A stretch of 64,000 nt of DNA, taken from the NCBI GenBank assembly GCA_038373865.1, contig JAXGGA010001149.1, forward strand, positions 62,001-126,000, in the 5' to 3' direction. Origin of the DNA: Uloborus plumipes (lineage: Eukaryota; Arthropoda; Arachnida; Araneae; Uloboridae). The notes beneath the pieces are model-generated. The model saw only the letters and a program-made list of their open reading frames with translations, did not search any database and was not told the origin of the DNA. Positions within the stretch are counted from its first letter, which is position 1, and each line of letters opens with the position of its first letter. This document shows, piece by piece, positions 59,862 through 64,000 of this stretch. The translations under genes were made by a program, and so were the position numbers.

Positions 59862-62800
59862 GTTTAAAATGTCAAATTCAATGTTGACCTCATGACAATA
59901 GTAACCACCATCGGGCTGAAAAAAATTTTGTTGTCTAACTTACCAATTCCACTCCATTTTCAATGTAGATAAAGGGAAAAAAAATTAAAAATTCTTTTTT
60001 AAATATTCAATTGTGAAAATTTAAAGTTCTCCCTCAATAGGAAATCCGCCCGCTACGTGAACCTGTTGCCGTCCTTCTAAGAGTTCATGCGCTCCCAATG
60101 TGTTAACAGCTTTTAAGAGAGCAAAGTTGCCTATTGAAACTTCAAAATTAATTGCCATAAACACAGTAAAGTACAACAATACTCAGCAATTATATGTTTA
60201 CATTCAATAACATTTATTAGTATTATTTAAAAAAAAAAACAGTAAATTTTTTAAACTACTGCTTGAAATTTTATCGCACTTTTAATGATTTTTAAACGGA
60301 TAAACCATTAAACCCGAACCATTTAAGTGTATACAAACTAAACATAGTACTAAATGCATATTTCAAATAAATACATTTCAAATAAATTATTATACCAGCA
60401 GAATGAAAAAAAAATAATAACATTGACAGAAATGGCTACTAGTCAAGCAGTTAAAACATAAACATTTGAGAGAGCCTATTAAAAAAATAAAAGGATCATA
60501 CCTGCCGTTTATCATAGCTATTGCTAGCTAAACAACCCAGCAACAATGAAAATAGTGTAGGCAGGATTTCTCGCAAAGTTCTAGGAGTATTTGTAACAAC
60601 AACCTTCCACACATGCAGTGCAGCTTGTCGAACCATGAGTGCGACATCAGATCTGCCCATGTAAAGACCAGCAAGAACTCTGTTTCGACGATCATGACCT
60701 AATGATCCTAATATAGCCTAAAAATATTTAAACAAAGAGAAAAATGTTTCAATATAGTACGCACAAATGTCCATTTAATGTCAGTACATGCAATATTTTC
60801 TTTAGTCAAAAAATCATTTATGGTGCTTCAAAGCAGGATGCAAAAAATAATATTTTTTGTTTAAATTTAAATCAGTTTTTTTAATTCAAAAAAAAAATGA
60901 GAAACTTCAGCTATTAAATTATTTACTTATCAGCACAAGAAACTTGAAGTTTATGTTTGTAAATGTTAAAATCATATTTCATTTATTATTTCAAAACAAA
61001 AAAAAACTTTTGTAATGCAATGTAAAACAAATTATTAGCATTTTAAATGCATGTGAGTTTTTGATACAGATGCATAGTACTACAACAGAAAAATAGGGGA
61101 AATAAATAATTGGGGTGACAATATATAAGAAAAAAATCTAATGAATTCAATGAAGGGAAAACAAAAATCAAGTTAAATCAATTTCGTCTCTTATTTTAAT
61201 AAGGACAATAATTTTACAGCTCGTAGAATGCAGCATTGCAACTTACCTTATGAGACTGTTCAGTTCCGAAATTATCATCTTCATCCGCGGTCTCAGTAGT
61301 CATCTTACCAGTTACACCTAAATCAATGTTAAACATAAAATTGAAAAGAAATGATTGGAAAATAATTACAACACTATATAATTCAATGGCCCTAAACAAA
61401 AAATACAATTGCAAAGGGACAACAAGCCGAATTGACACCAATTGTTACAAAATGGTGAAATGGAGACTTCAAGTTGGCAAATATAAAGCCACTCTTTGAG
61501 AAAAGCTGAAAGGCAATTATACTGCAAAGGAGAGTTAAAGCACAGTATTTGCAGAAACAAAATTTTAAGCTATTTGAAGAATAACATTTTGAATTCACCA
61601 CTAGCAATAGTGAAATGTTGACATTTAGCACTTTTCATCTGCTTTATTTTCAGCAGAAACCAAATAAGCAAGCTTACTGTCAGTCCATCACGAAAGAAGC
61701 TCCCGCCGGATTGTCTGCACCAGTCTATTACCATAGAAATGGACCTGATTCATTGTCTGGAAGGGTTAGCAGTATGTTTTTTGCGCGGCAATTTGCCATT
61801 CGTCTTCTCACTTTTGTGTAGTCGCACGGATTTCATTCGTTATCAAGCTTCCACCGAAAAAATAAGACCTGCCTCGTTACTATAGCTACAGACAGGCACA
61901 GACATTTCGGCGGGAGCTTTTCTCGTGATGGACTGACAGTACACAATAAAGTTAAACTACAATAGATGACAAAAATGCAAAAAATGAAAAATTTGCAGAT
62001 AATGCACTGTACTTTTAGTATTTTCAATTAATATTTTGATGAATTAATTTCGTTCTATTATCACTAAATAATTTGTAGGACTCAAATTATGATTTAAGTT
62101 AAACATGTATTTATTATGCTAAATTACATATATTTTTAAAACCTCATTTCCTCCAACATTGCAAAAGAAGCAAGCCAATGTTACTGAAATAATGGTCAGG
62201 CTGGAGTTTTGTGGCATGCAGGCTACTGTGGTATCATACGGTAATTTATTTAGTATTAACTGATAAATAAAACACAGAATAAAACAACTGGCTATTGTTC
62301 AAACAAAAATAATGCGTTCTTTTACCTGATATTTTATACAACAAATCTCCAAGCAATTGAACAGAACTGTATCTAATTCTCCAGTTATCATCAAAAAGCC
62401 CTCTCTCAAGTTCAGGGAGTAGTAGAGTTATGGCAGTATCAGCATACATATTCACGATTCTCTGCCCGGCTCTAAGTGCTGTATCTCTGACATATTCATT
62501 TTCATCAGCTAAAGCCTATAGAATATATTTAAACAATGTTAATTTCACATTCGGACAACTAAAGAACATTCATACTGCTAAAGAAAAGACAATGTAGCAT
62601 GATTTAGGTATTTATTACAATTTAGTATACTGATCTATCAAGTAGTTGTCCATTAAAATACATTAATCTAAAGATATTTTCATATCTGATCATTATTTTA
62701 GAGAAATGTGTGAATAATATTTTAAACATCAAAATTAAATTCTAATTTGAAATCTATTAGATCTTTCAGCCTTCTCAGGGGGAGGCGGAATTTTTTGCTA

Positions 62801-63925
62801 TCTGCCCAATTTTTCTGTCCTGCTCCTACTACTTAAAAACTTGTCATAAACAAGGTATTTATTTATTTAAACCCCACCAGTCACCACTGTACCTACCCTG
62901 TTGAGAGTTTAACCTGATGTGGTGAATGGGAGGAAAAGAAAAACCAACAAACAATCAAGCTCCCGCTGGGAAACTTACATAAACTGGACATTATTTTACA
63001 CAGAAAAACACATAAAATGCTTTTAAAAAAATCTGATATGTACAAAACCAGGCAATAGTATTTCTATTAAAGTTTTTAGGGGGGGGGGGAGATTTAAGTC
63101 TTCTATTTGAGTGCTGAGTAAAAACATTATTTTATGGAGATTCTTGAGAGTAGCTGGATGATGTAGAATATGAACTATTTTTGGATAAAGGAAGGTTGGA
63201 ATTATGTGTGCAGTGGAAAGAACTAGTTAACGGACAATTGAATGAGTAACTTTTAGGAGTTCCAAATTGATTGCAAACAGATAACCGTGAGTTTATTATC
63301 TTGAATCTGATAAACAAGGTATGGGGGACATGATTTTTTCTATGAAATGTGGAGGAAAACTACTAATCCACCTAATTACTTGTCAAAAGGATGTGCCCCC
63401 CCCCCCCTCCTCCACAGATATGCACTGACTAACACTTACTTTGAACATGCCATATAAAAAGGAGCACTTTTTATGATTTAGAGAATCTGTTGTTGAGTAT
63501 AAAGAATTACTCTTATACACTCAATAGTTAATTTAGTTTTCCTTCTCAAATGCACTATACTTCTTAATAGTTGTGCTTTAGCACTTTTTTTTTAAATTAA
63601 TATTTCAAAGTATACAGTAAATTTCACAAGTGCAGTAACTTTCACCGATTAATGCATCAACACATTCTTACACAGCATACTTATGTAACAACTTACTATT
63701 AGAAGAAGAAAAAAAAGCCTACACATACCTTCAATATTGGATTAATAATTTGGCCAATGTAAGGAGTAAATTCTTTCTTAAAAACCATCGGCAAGTAAAT
63801 AAACATCATTATGTAACCATCCTTGACATGTGGAGCAATGTCCATTCTTTCAGCAGTAACAATAATTTCAGGCATAAAAGTTTTCAATTTTTCTACTCCT
63901 AATCCACCAATTACTTCACTAAGAC
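37688..63925 (-). CDS. GCN1: GCN1, C-terminal third (17 exons, 5' end outside window)
   Basis: GCN1 is a giant cytosolic HEAT-repeat protein. It binds ribosomes and the RWD domain of the kinase GCN2, and lets GCN2 phosphorylate eIF2-alpha on stalled or collided ribosomes. I joined minus-strand exons 63925-63729, 62515-62326, 61317-61247, 60717-60502, 59555-59353, 57869-57746, 57301-57209, 57066-56923, 44922-44653, 44557-44435, 43643-43413, 42519-42326, 41959-41748, 41586-41438, 40340-40236, 39708-39496 and 37816-37688. All introns are GT..AG and phases agree at every junction, giving about 953 residues plus stop, roughly the last third of a family usually near 2,600-2,700 aa. Seen motifs include [51 protein letters not shown] and a DDTLLT terminus, all GCN1 signatures. 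The C-terminal RWD-binding region should lie in this part. No coding break is seen. Introns hold many transposons, the largest being 12 kb. Confidence 0.96.
38330..39078. mobile_element. PIF/Harbinger-like MITE in the last GCN1 intron
   Basis: A 749-bp element with TAA on both sides (38,327-38,329 and 39,079-39,081), the TWA duplication typical of PIF/Harbinger. Inverted ends read GGCTGTGTTCAGAGT on the left and GGGCGTGTTCAGAGT on the right, and similarity continues through CGCCCGAGCTTCCC. The interior is non-coding with a second short inverted motif AGGATTGTTCCTGC. Confidence 0.8.
39496..39708 (-). CDS. GCN1: GCN1 exon
   Basis: 71 codons between ATTTTAG|AGTATG and TCTCAG|GTATGT. It encodes [20 protein letters not shown], then [20 protein letters not shown], and ends TSEERSQ in phase 0. 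Confidence 0.95.
40236..40340 (-). CDS. GCN1: GCN1 exon (105 bp)
   Basis: 35 codons between TTCTAG|TTGGCAAT and TCAAAA|GTAAGA. It encodes [20 protein letters not shown], the near-C-terminal HEAT repeat. Confidence 0.94.
41438..41586 (-). CDS. GCN1: GCN1 exon
   Basis: Acceptor CTTTTAG|ATGATGAC and donor GATAGA|GTAAGT. It encodes [20 protein letters not shown] and ends ILAYLTADR, in phase 0. Confidence 0.95.
41748..41959 (-). CDS. GCN1: GCN1 exon
   Basis: Acceptor TCATAG|AGAGACTA and donor TTATTAG|GTAAAAC. It encodes [18 protein letters not shown] and [20 protein letters not shown]. Ends one base into an Asp codon. Confidence 0.95.
42326..42519 (-). CDS. GCN1: GCN1 exon
   Basis: Acceptor AATTAG|GTTGGCAC and donor TTAAA|GTAAGAG. 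It encodes [20 protein letters not shown] and ends inside a Lys codon shared with the next exon. Confidence 0.95.
43413..43643 (-). CDS. GCN1: GCN1 exon
   Basis: 77 codons between TTCCAG|GGCATTTC and GCAAAG|GTAAGA. It encodes [13 protein letters not shown], then [20 protein letters not shown] and [20 protein letters not shown]. Confidence 0.95.
44435..44557 (-). CDS. GCN1: GCN1 exon
   Basis: 41 codons between CTTTAG|AATCTGAG and CCAAAG|GTATGT. It encodes [19 protein letters not shown] and ends LLPGFCLPK, conserved in GCN1. Confidence 0.94.
44653..44922 (-). CDS. GCN1: GCN1 exon downstream of the 12-kb intron
   Basis: Exactly 90 codons, acceptor TTCCAG|ACTTTAG and donor ACAAAG|GTAATA. It encodes [15 protein letters not shown], then [20 protein letters not shown] and [14 protein letters not shown]. 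Phase and homology join directly to the exon at 56,923, so the large intron can be spliced out cleanly. Confidence 0.95.
45402..47381 (-). mobile_element. Tc1-like element, degenerate
   Basis: Bounded by TA on both sides (45,400-45,401 and 47,382-47,383). The inverted ends start CACTGGCGGAAAAA and continue through CCCAACACCAAG, about 34 bp. The length of 1,980 bp is more than a usual Tc1 element because about 520 bp of unrelated sequence interrupts the transposase. It lies in the 12-kb GCN1 intron within (TA)n runs. Confidence 0.9.
45660..47154 (-). pseudogene. Tc1-like transposase pseudogene
   Basis: Starts at an ATG near 47,154. The first 133 codons hold the paired helix-turn-helix DNA-binding region ([21 protein letters not shown]) and end in a stop at 46,753. 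Homology continues through [11 protein letters not shown] (catalytic Asp region) and [13 protein letters not shown], then through broken frames with [18 protein letters not shown] sequence near 46,300. After an unrelated block (about 45,710-46,230) it resumes with [17 protein letters not shown] (about 45,700-45,600). Several stops and frameshifts make it non-functional. Confidence 0.85.
48930..49622 (-). pseudogene. hAT transposase, N-terminal part only (230 aa)
   Basis: An open frame of 230 residues. The N-terminus has a zinc-finger-like segment around [20 protein letters not shown] with a trailing His pair (H..EKH), as in the BED/TTF-type fingers of hAT transposases. [10 protein letters not shown] near residue 178 matches the first catalytic Asp region of hAT enzymes. 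The frame ends about 25 residues after LLMKKNC, so the central insertion domain, the last catalytic Glu and the dimerisation region are missing. It is best read as an internally deleted hAT, not a host gene. The element ends CAGGGCTCGGAGTT enclose it. Confidence 0.75.
50115..50150 (+). promoter_or_regulatory. LTR core promoter: TATA box plus arthropod initiator
   Basis: TATAAAA at 50,115-50,121 is followed by TCAGT at 50,146-50,150, the arthropod initiator consensus. The spacing of about 32 bp is the normal TATA-to-start distance, so transcription is predicted to begin near 50,148. Confidence 0.75.
50392..50397 (+). promoter_or_regulatory. LTR polyadenylation signal
   Basis: AATAAA in the 5' LTR, about 245 bp after the predicted start; the 3' LTR has the same sequence near 56,538. 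It would process the 3' end of the element's RNA. Confidence 0.6.
50516..50535 (+). other. Candidate primer-binding site (half-tRNA type)
   Basis: The interior begins AGGGGTTATGTGCACC directly after the LTR. GGGTTATG is complementary to the anticodon-loop region of initiator tRNA-Met. Copia itself primes from an internal, cleaved tRNAiMet rather than its 3' end. The match is only about 8 bases, so the assignment is tentative. Confidence 0.45.
50754..53405 (+). CDS. copia Gag-protease-integrase ORF (883 aa)
   Basis: The first part of a copia polyprotein. The N-terminal Gag opens with a typical LNHENYTEW segment. A CCHC zinc knuckle follows (C214, C217, H222, C227), which binds genomic RNA, then an Arg/Ser-rich stretch to about 290. 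The protease active site is FDTA with Asp311. The pre-integrase zinc finger has H448, H453, C481 and C484. The integrase catalytic triad is D512, D575 and E611, with the expected 35 residues between the last two. A Ser/Glu-rich acidic hinge lies near residues 755-805. The frame ends at TGA (53,403-53,405) followed by CTAG. Downstream sequence stays open in the same frame into reverse transcriptase. The start is the first ATG after the leader. Confidence 0.93.
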   Translation: MTTPGITIEKLNHENYTEWSVNMKFLLMDRNAWSIVDESEELPEVNKEADITLKDVKDFEIRKRAALSLIFLNIEQDLKKIIENCNDPADSWKKLKNHFFPNNRCIHMKTFNELNQCNLKNNEKINLYAARLSRIYDNIKIVYPNFPEDYIIFQLLQNLPKSYDNVVQNILTRDNENFKFEKIVVDLIIEEGRQNLKFEKNYQAQVLYTKRIICHRCGTAGHVQRDCTQQPRASSSRSSSTWRGNSPQQPASHPNSQDRQRRGRFRSRRRGWNSKERRRSSSNDRREYELFYVSEANLSHAKEDRSVFIFDTAASNHFSCRKDWFVKFDKVRDVRMAVAVKDKTFPIVGKGDIKVNFGERTVILQNVLYSPQLRRNILSGTKFDQGGAKFVGGGGFVEVSSRKGPIFKAVLKNGMYVVETVDSELSENNQINVNPDPNCNAVNLETWHKRFAHVNADYIRHTGDLQAVNGLPKFKSTKLDCDNCRMGKHKRVSFKPIEYTRSKRPLETLHSDVWGPYYVKGRNGERYFLSIIDDYSGRCSLYPMNSKDQVSDIFKYHILRAENFIGKHVKFIRTDNGREYFNSEFEKFCLEKGIKHELSVPYCPEQNGKAEAFNKVVVNATCVLMLESGLPQSFWPEAMLYFVYTWNRICHKNQKQTPFELYGGRKPSIRHLKPWGTVGFCGIPKQLRHKLDAKAHKGVLIGYAFRRKGYRMYIPELNKIIETINVSFRENSFYKDEFADENLKDKHTQFWPLAKSESSDNSDLDSENEGRREESELSEEGESESESETSGSDSEAKSSHPLREAVWVRKVSRRKDNSRNDIYFFEKGKKTRLRSFHDVHKYCTKNNIAYDPKMFSFKGKDLFEGEISSQSASIVPNVSLNVS
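53403..53409 (+). promoter_or_regulatory. TGA CTAG leaky-stop context inside gag-pol
   Basis: The only stop in an otherwise continuous frame from 50,754 to 54,980. TGA followed by CTAG is the established efficient readthrough context in animal mRNAs and several RNA viruses. It falls in the linker between integrase and reverse transcriptase, not in a domain. It could also be a chance mutation. Confidence 0.55.
53406..54980 (+). CDS. copia reverse transcriptase-RNase H, in frame after TGA
   Basis: The second half of the copia polyprotein, in the same frame as the first. The first ATG is at 53,484 (498 aa from there), but conserved sequence starts just after the stop, so expression through readthrough is more plausible than a new start. 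Counting from that Met, SRWVFTVK lies near the N-terminus and [11 protein letters not shown] follows. The catalytic YVDD is at 175-178. RNase H shows YSDAD near 343 and a TMEAEL helix with Glu386, and ends with ADIFTKPP. No other break is seen. The product copies element RNA into cDNA in the virus-like particle. Confidence 0.92.
   Translation, partial: LEGGFNVPRTYKQAQKSKEWGEWEKSMKQELEVMRDRDVWELAELPENTVPIGSRWVFTVKKDEEGRIVQYKSRLCAQGHTQIKNLNFFETYSPIVQFGVIRFFFVSLVVYQKWLHVQCDIKCAYLYAPLDEIVYMRQPPGHEIKGKEHLFCKLKKAIYGLHQSGRLWYYEIDKVLGNIGFTKFTSCNCVYFNQYVILLLYVDDIVLFGKNICHINSAINMLNEHFELKVLGKTSKLLGVDFVNVENDLCLSQSDYIQEIYERFENFNIPISSLPISKGVIYSGLDCPKTENEKNEMSKYPYRNLVGCLAFVANRTRPDIAYAVNLFSQFQSNPSIVHWNGLLKLLGYVWQTKDLKLKLRCNKIQIITYSDADFASNREDRTSLGGQLVLMDRSPIEWRTFKQHSVSLSTMEAELVAMTESAKETVYYDRILKECIEHKVIKSTIIKSILFVDNQSTLDFVKSPIENHRNKYIGVKRFFIRDLIHENIFEAKHVRSKDNMADIFTKPPTRLELQRFIENFFIKI
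54981..56031 (+). other. copia 3' interior region with polypurine tract
   Basis: About 1 kb between RNase H and the 3' LTR. I see no convincing gene: a 61-codon frame at 55,789-55,974 resembles nothing known. Just before the LTR, ATGGGGAGG (56,019-56,028) is the likely polypurine tract priming plus-strand DNA. Confidence 0.7.
56032..56662 (+). repeat. copia 3' LTR
   Basis: 631 bp, the same length as the 5' LTR, TG..CA ends, followed by the CAAAC target duplication. I count five substitutions from the 5' copy (for example TTTAGAAAT against TTTACAAAT). Confidence 0.95.
56923..57066 (-). CDS. GCN1: GCN1 exon upstream of the 12-kb intron
   Basis: Exactly 48 codons between TTTTCAG|TTGACAGC and ACCCAG|GTTTGTG. 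It encodes [20 protein letters not shown] and then [11 protein letters not shown]. Its donor opens the intron that contains the copia, hAT and Tc1 insertions. Confidence 0.95.
57209..57301 (-). CDS. GCN1: GCN1 exon (93 bp)
   Basis: Acceptor CTTTAG|AGTGATCC and donor CCACAG|GTAAGC. It encodes [20 protein letters not shown] in phase 0 at both ends. Confidence 0.95.
57746..57869 (-). CDS. GCN1: GCN1 exon
   Basis: Acceptor CTTTAAG|ACGTGC and donor CAACTG|GTGAGT. It encodes [20 protein letters not shown] and then [18 protein letters not shown], the GCN1 segment that precedes the next short exon. Confidence 0.95.
57870..59352 (-). other. GCN1 intron, no element recognised
   Basis: A 1.5-kb AT-rich intron with poly-T and poly-G runs near 58,310-58,350 and 58,450. 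No reading frame, terminal repeat or target duplication is evident. Confidence 0.8.
59353..59555 (-). CDS. GCN1: GCN1 exon
   Basis: Acceptor CTTAG|GTAGCAGC and donor GTGAG|GTAATT. It encodes [15 protein letters not shown] and then [18 protein letters not shown]. It ends two bases into an Arg codon that the next exon completes. Confidence 0.95.
60502..60717 (-). CDS. GCN1: GCN1 exon
   Basis: Exactly 72 codons between TTTTAG|GCTATATT and CGGCAG|GTATGATC. It encodes [20 protein letters not shown] followed by [17 protein letters not shown], conserved HEAT repeats of GCN1. Confidence 0.95.
61247..61317 (-). CDS. GCN1: GCN1 exon (71 bp)
   Basis: A short exon, acceptor TTTAG|GTGTAAC and donor CATAAG|GTAAGT. 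It encodes [20 protein letters not shown], an almost invariant GCN1 segment, and ends in phase 0. Confidence 0.95.
61677..61939. mobile_element. mariner/Tc1-type MITE in a GCN1 intron
   Basis: A 263-bp non-coding element with TA on both sides (61,675-61,676 and 61,940-61,941). Its inverted ends start CTGTCAGTCCATCACGA and stay similar for about 40 bp, including GCTCCCGCCG. A TA duplication plus terminal inverted repeats is the Tc1/mariner pattern. It lies in the intron between the exons at 62,326 and 61,317 and touches no splice site. Confidence 0.8.
62326..62515 (-). CDS. GCN1: GCN1 exon
   Basis: Acceptor CTATAG|GCTTTAGCTG and donor ATCAG|GTAAAA. It encodes [17 protein letters not shown] and then [19 protein letters not shown], and ends one base into a Gly codon completed by the next exon. 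Confidence 0.95.
62516..63728 (-). other. GCN1 intron, no element recognised
   Basis: A 1.2-kb AT-rich intron with short G and C homopolymer runs (about 63,080 and 63,396). I see no coding sequence, terminal repeat or target duplication in it. Confidence 0.8.
63729..63925 (-). CDS. GCN1: GCN1 exon (first in window)
   Basis: Acceptor ..TTGCAG at the high-coordinate side and donor AAG|GTATGTGT at the low side. It enters two bases into a codon and ends in phase 0. It encodes [13 protein letters not shown] and then [18 protein letters not shown], typical GCN1 HEAT repeats. The preceding exon lies outside the window. Confidence 0.95.
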
Positions 63926-64000
63926 CTGCAATGGAGCATTAAGATGTTAACATAATTTCAATGCAAGGAACAGAAGTAAAATGTTTCATTACTCTCATAG

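Overview
The window is eukaryotic nuclear DNA, about two thirds A+T. Its genes have spliced introns with GT..AG borders, and it is full of transposable elements. One host gene is recognisable: the 3' part of GCN1 on the minus strand, 17 exons between 63,925 and 37,688. Helitrons, hAT, Tc1/mariner, Ty1/copia and Harbinger-like elements together, with metazoan GCN1 motifs, indicate an animal. An arthropod, possibly a chelicerate such as a spider, fits best, but that assignment is an inference.

Layout. 1-3,737: no gene or complete element supported. 3,746-7,324: a 3.6-kb hAT-like element with an exact 8-bp target duplication and CATCGATG-rich ends; it holds a snap-back palindrome and Helitron-like debris. 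7,900-11,120: short inverted repeats and a small terminal-inverted-repeat (TIR) family in three copies, one flanked by an unusual 21-bp duplication. 11,880-25,579: a region framed by TTAA plus a 19-bp inverted repeat. It contains a Helitron (12,260-16,042) that itself contains a palindromic TIR element (13,092-15,785), and a second large palindrome (17,469-24,864) whose arms carry tandem units with CRE and YY1-type sites. Inside that palindrome are two MITEs, a 232-bp-arm snap-back, a Pif1/Helitron helicase remnant and a 1.2-kb fold-back element whose empty site is preserved in a nearby duplicate. 25,600-29,100: four-level nesting (interspersed repeat, Helitron, Tc1, unclassified TIR element). 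29,500-30,505: tRNA-derived SINE material. 30,630-37,190: a hAT transposase pseudogene split by a 4.3-kb TIR element that carries a decayed gene of a family I cannot name.

37,583-63,925 is GCN1. Its reading phase is consistent across every splice junction and it ends with a conserved acidic DDTLLT C-terminus. A 12-kb intron (44,923-56,922) carries a degenerate Tc1 element and a truncated hAT element, into which an almost intact Ty1/copia retrotransposon (49,886-56,662) inserted. The copia element has 631-bp LTRs differing at five sites I could see and a perfect 5-bp target duplication. Its single gag-pol frame is broken once, by TGA between integrase and reverse transcriptase. That stop is followed by CTAG, the best-known animal readthrough context, so it may be programmed rather than a mutation. 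Smaller MITEs sit in other GCN1 introns.

How it works together: GCN1 is the only likely host function, activating the kinase GCN2 on stalled or collided ribosomes. Everything else is mobile DNA in several age layers, with the copia element the youngest.
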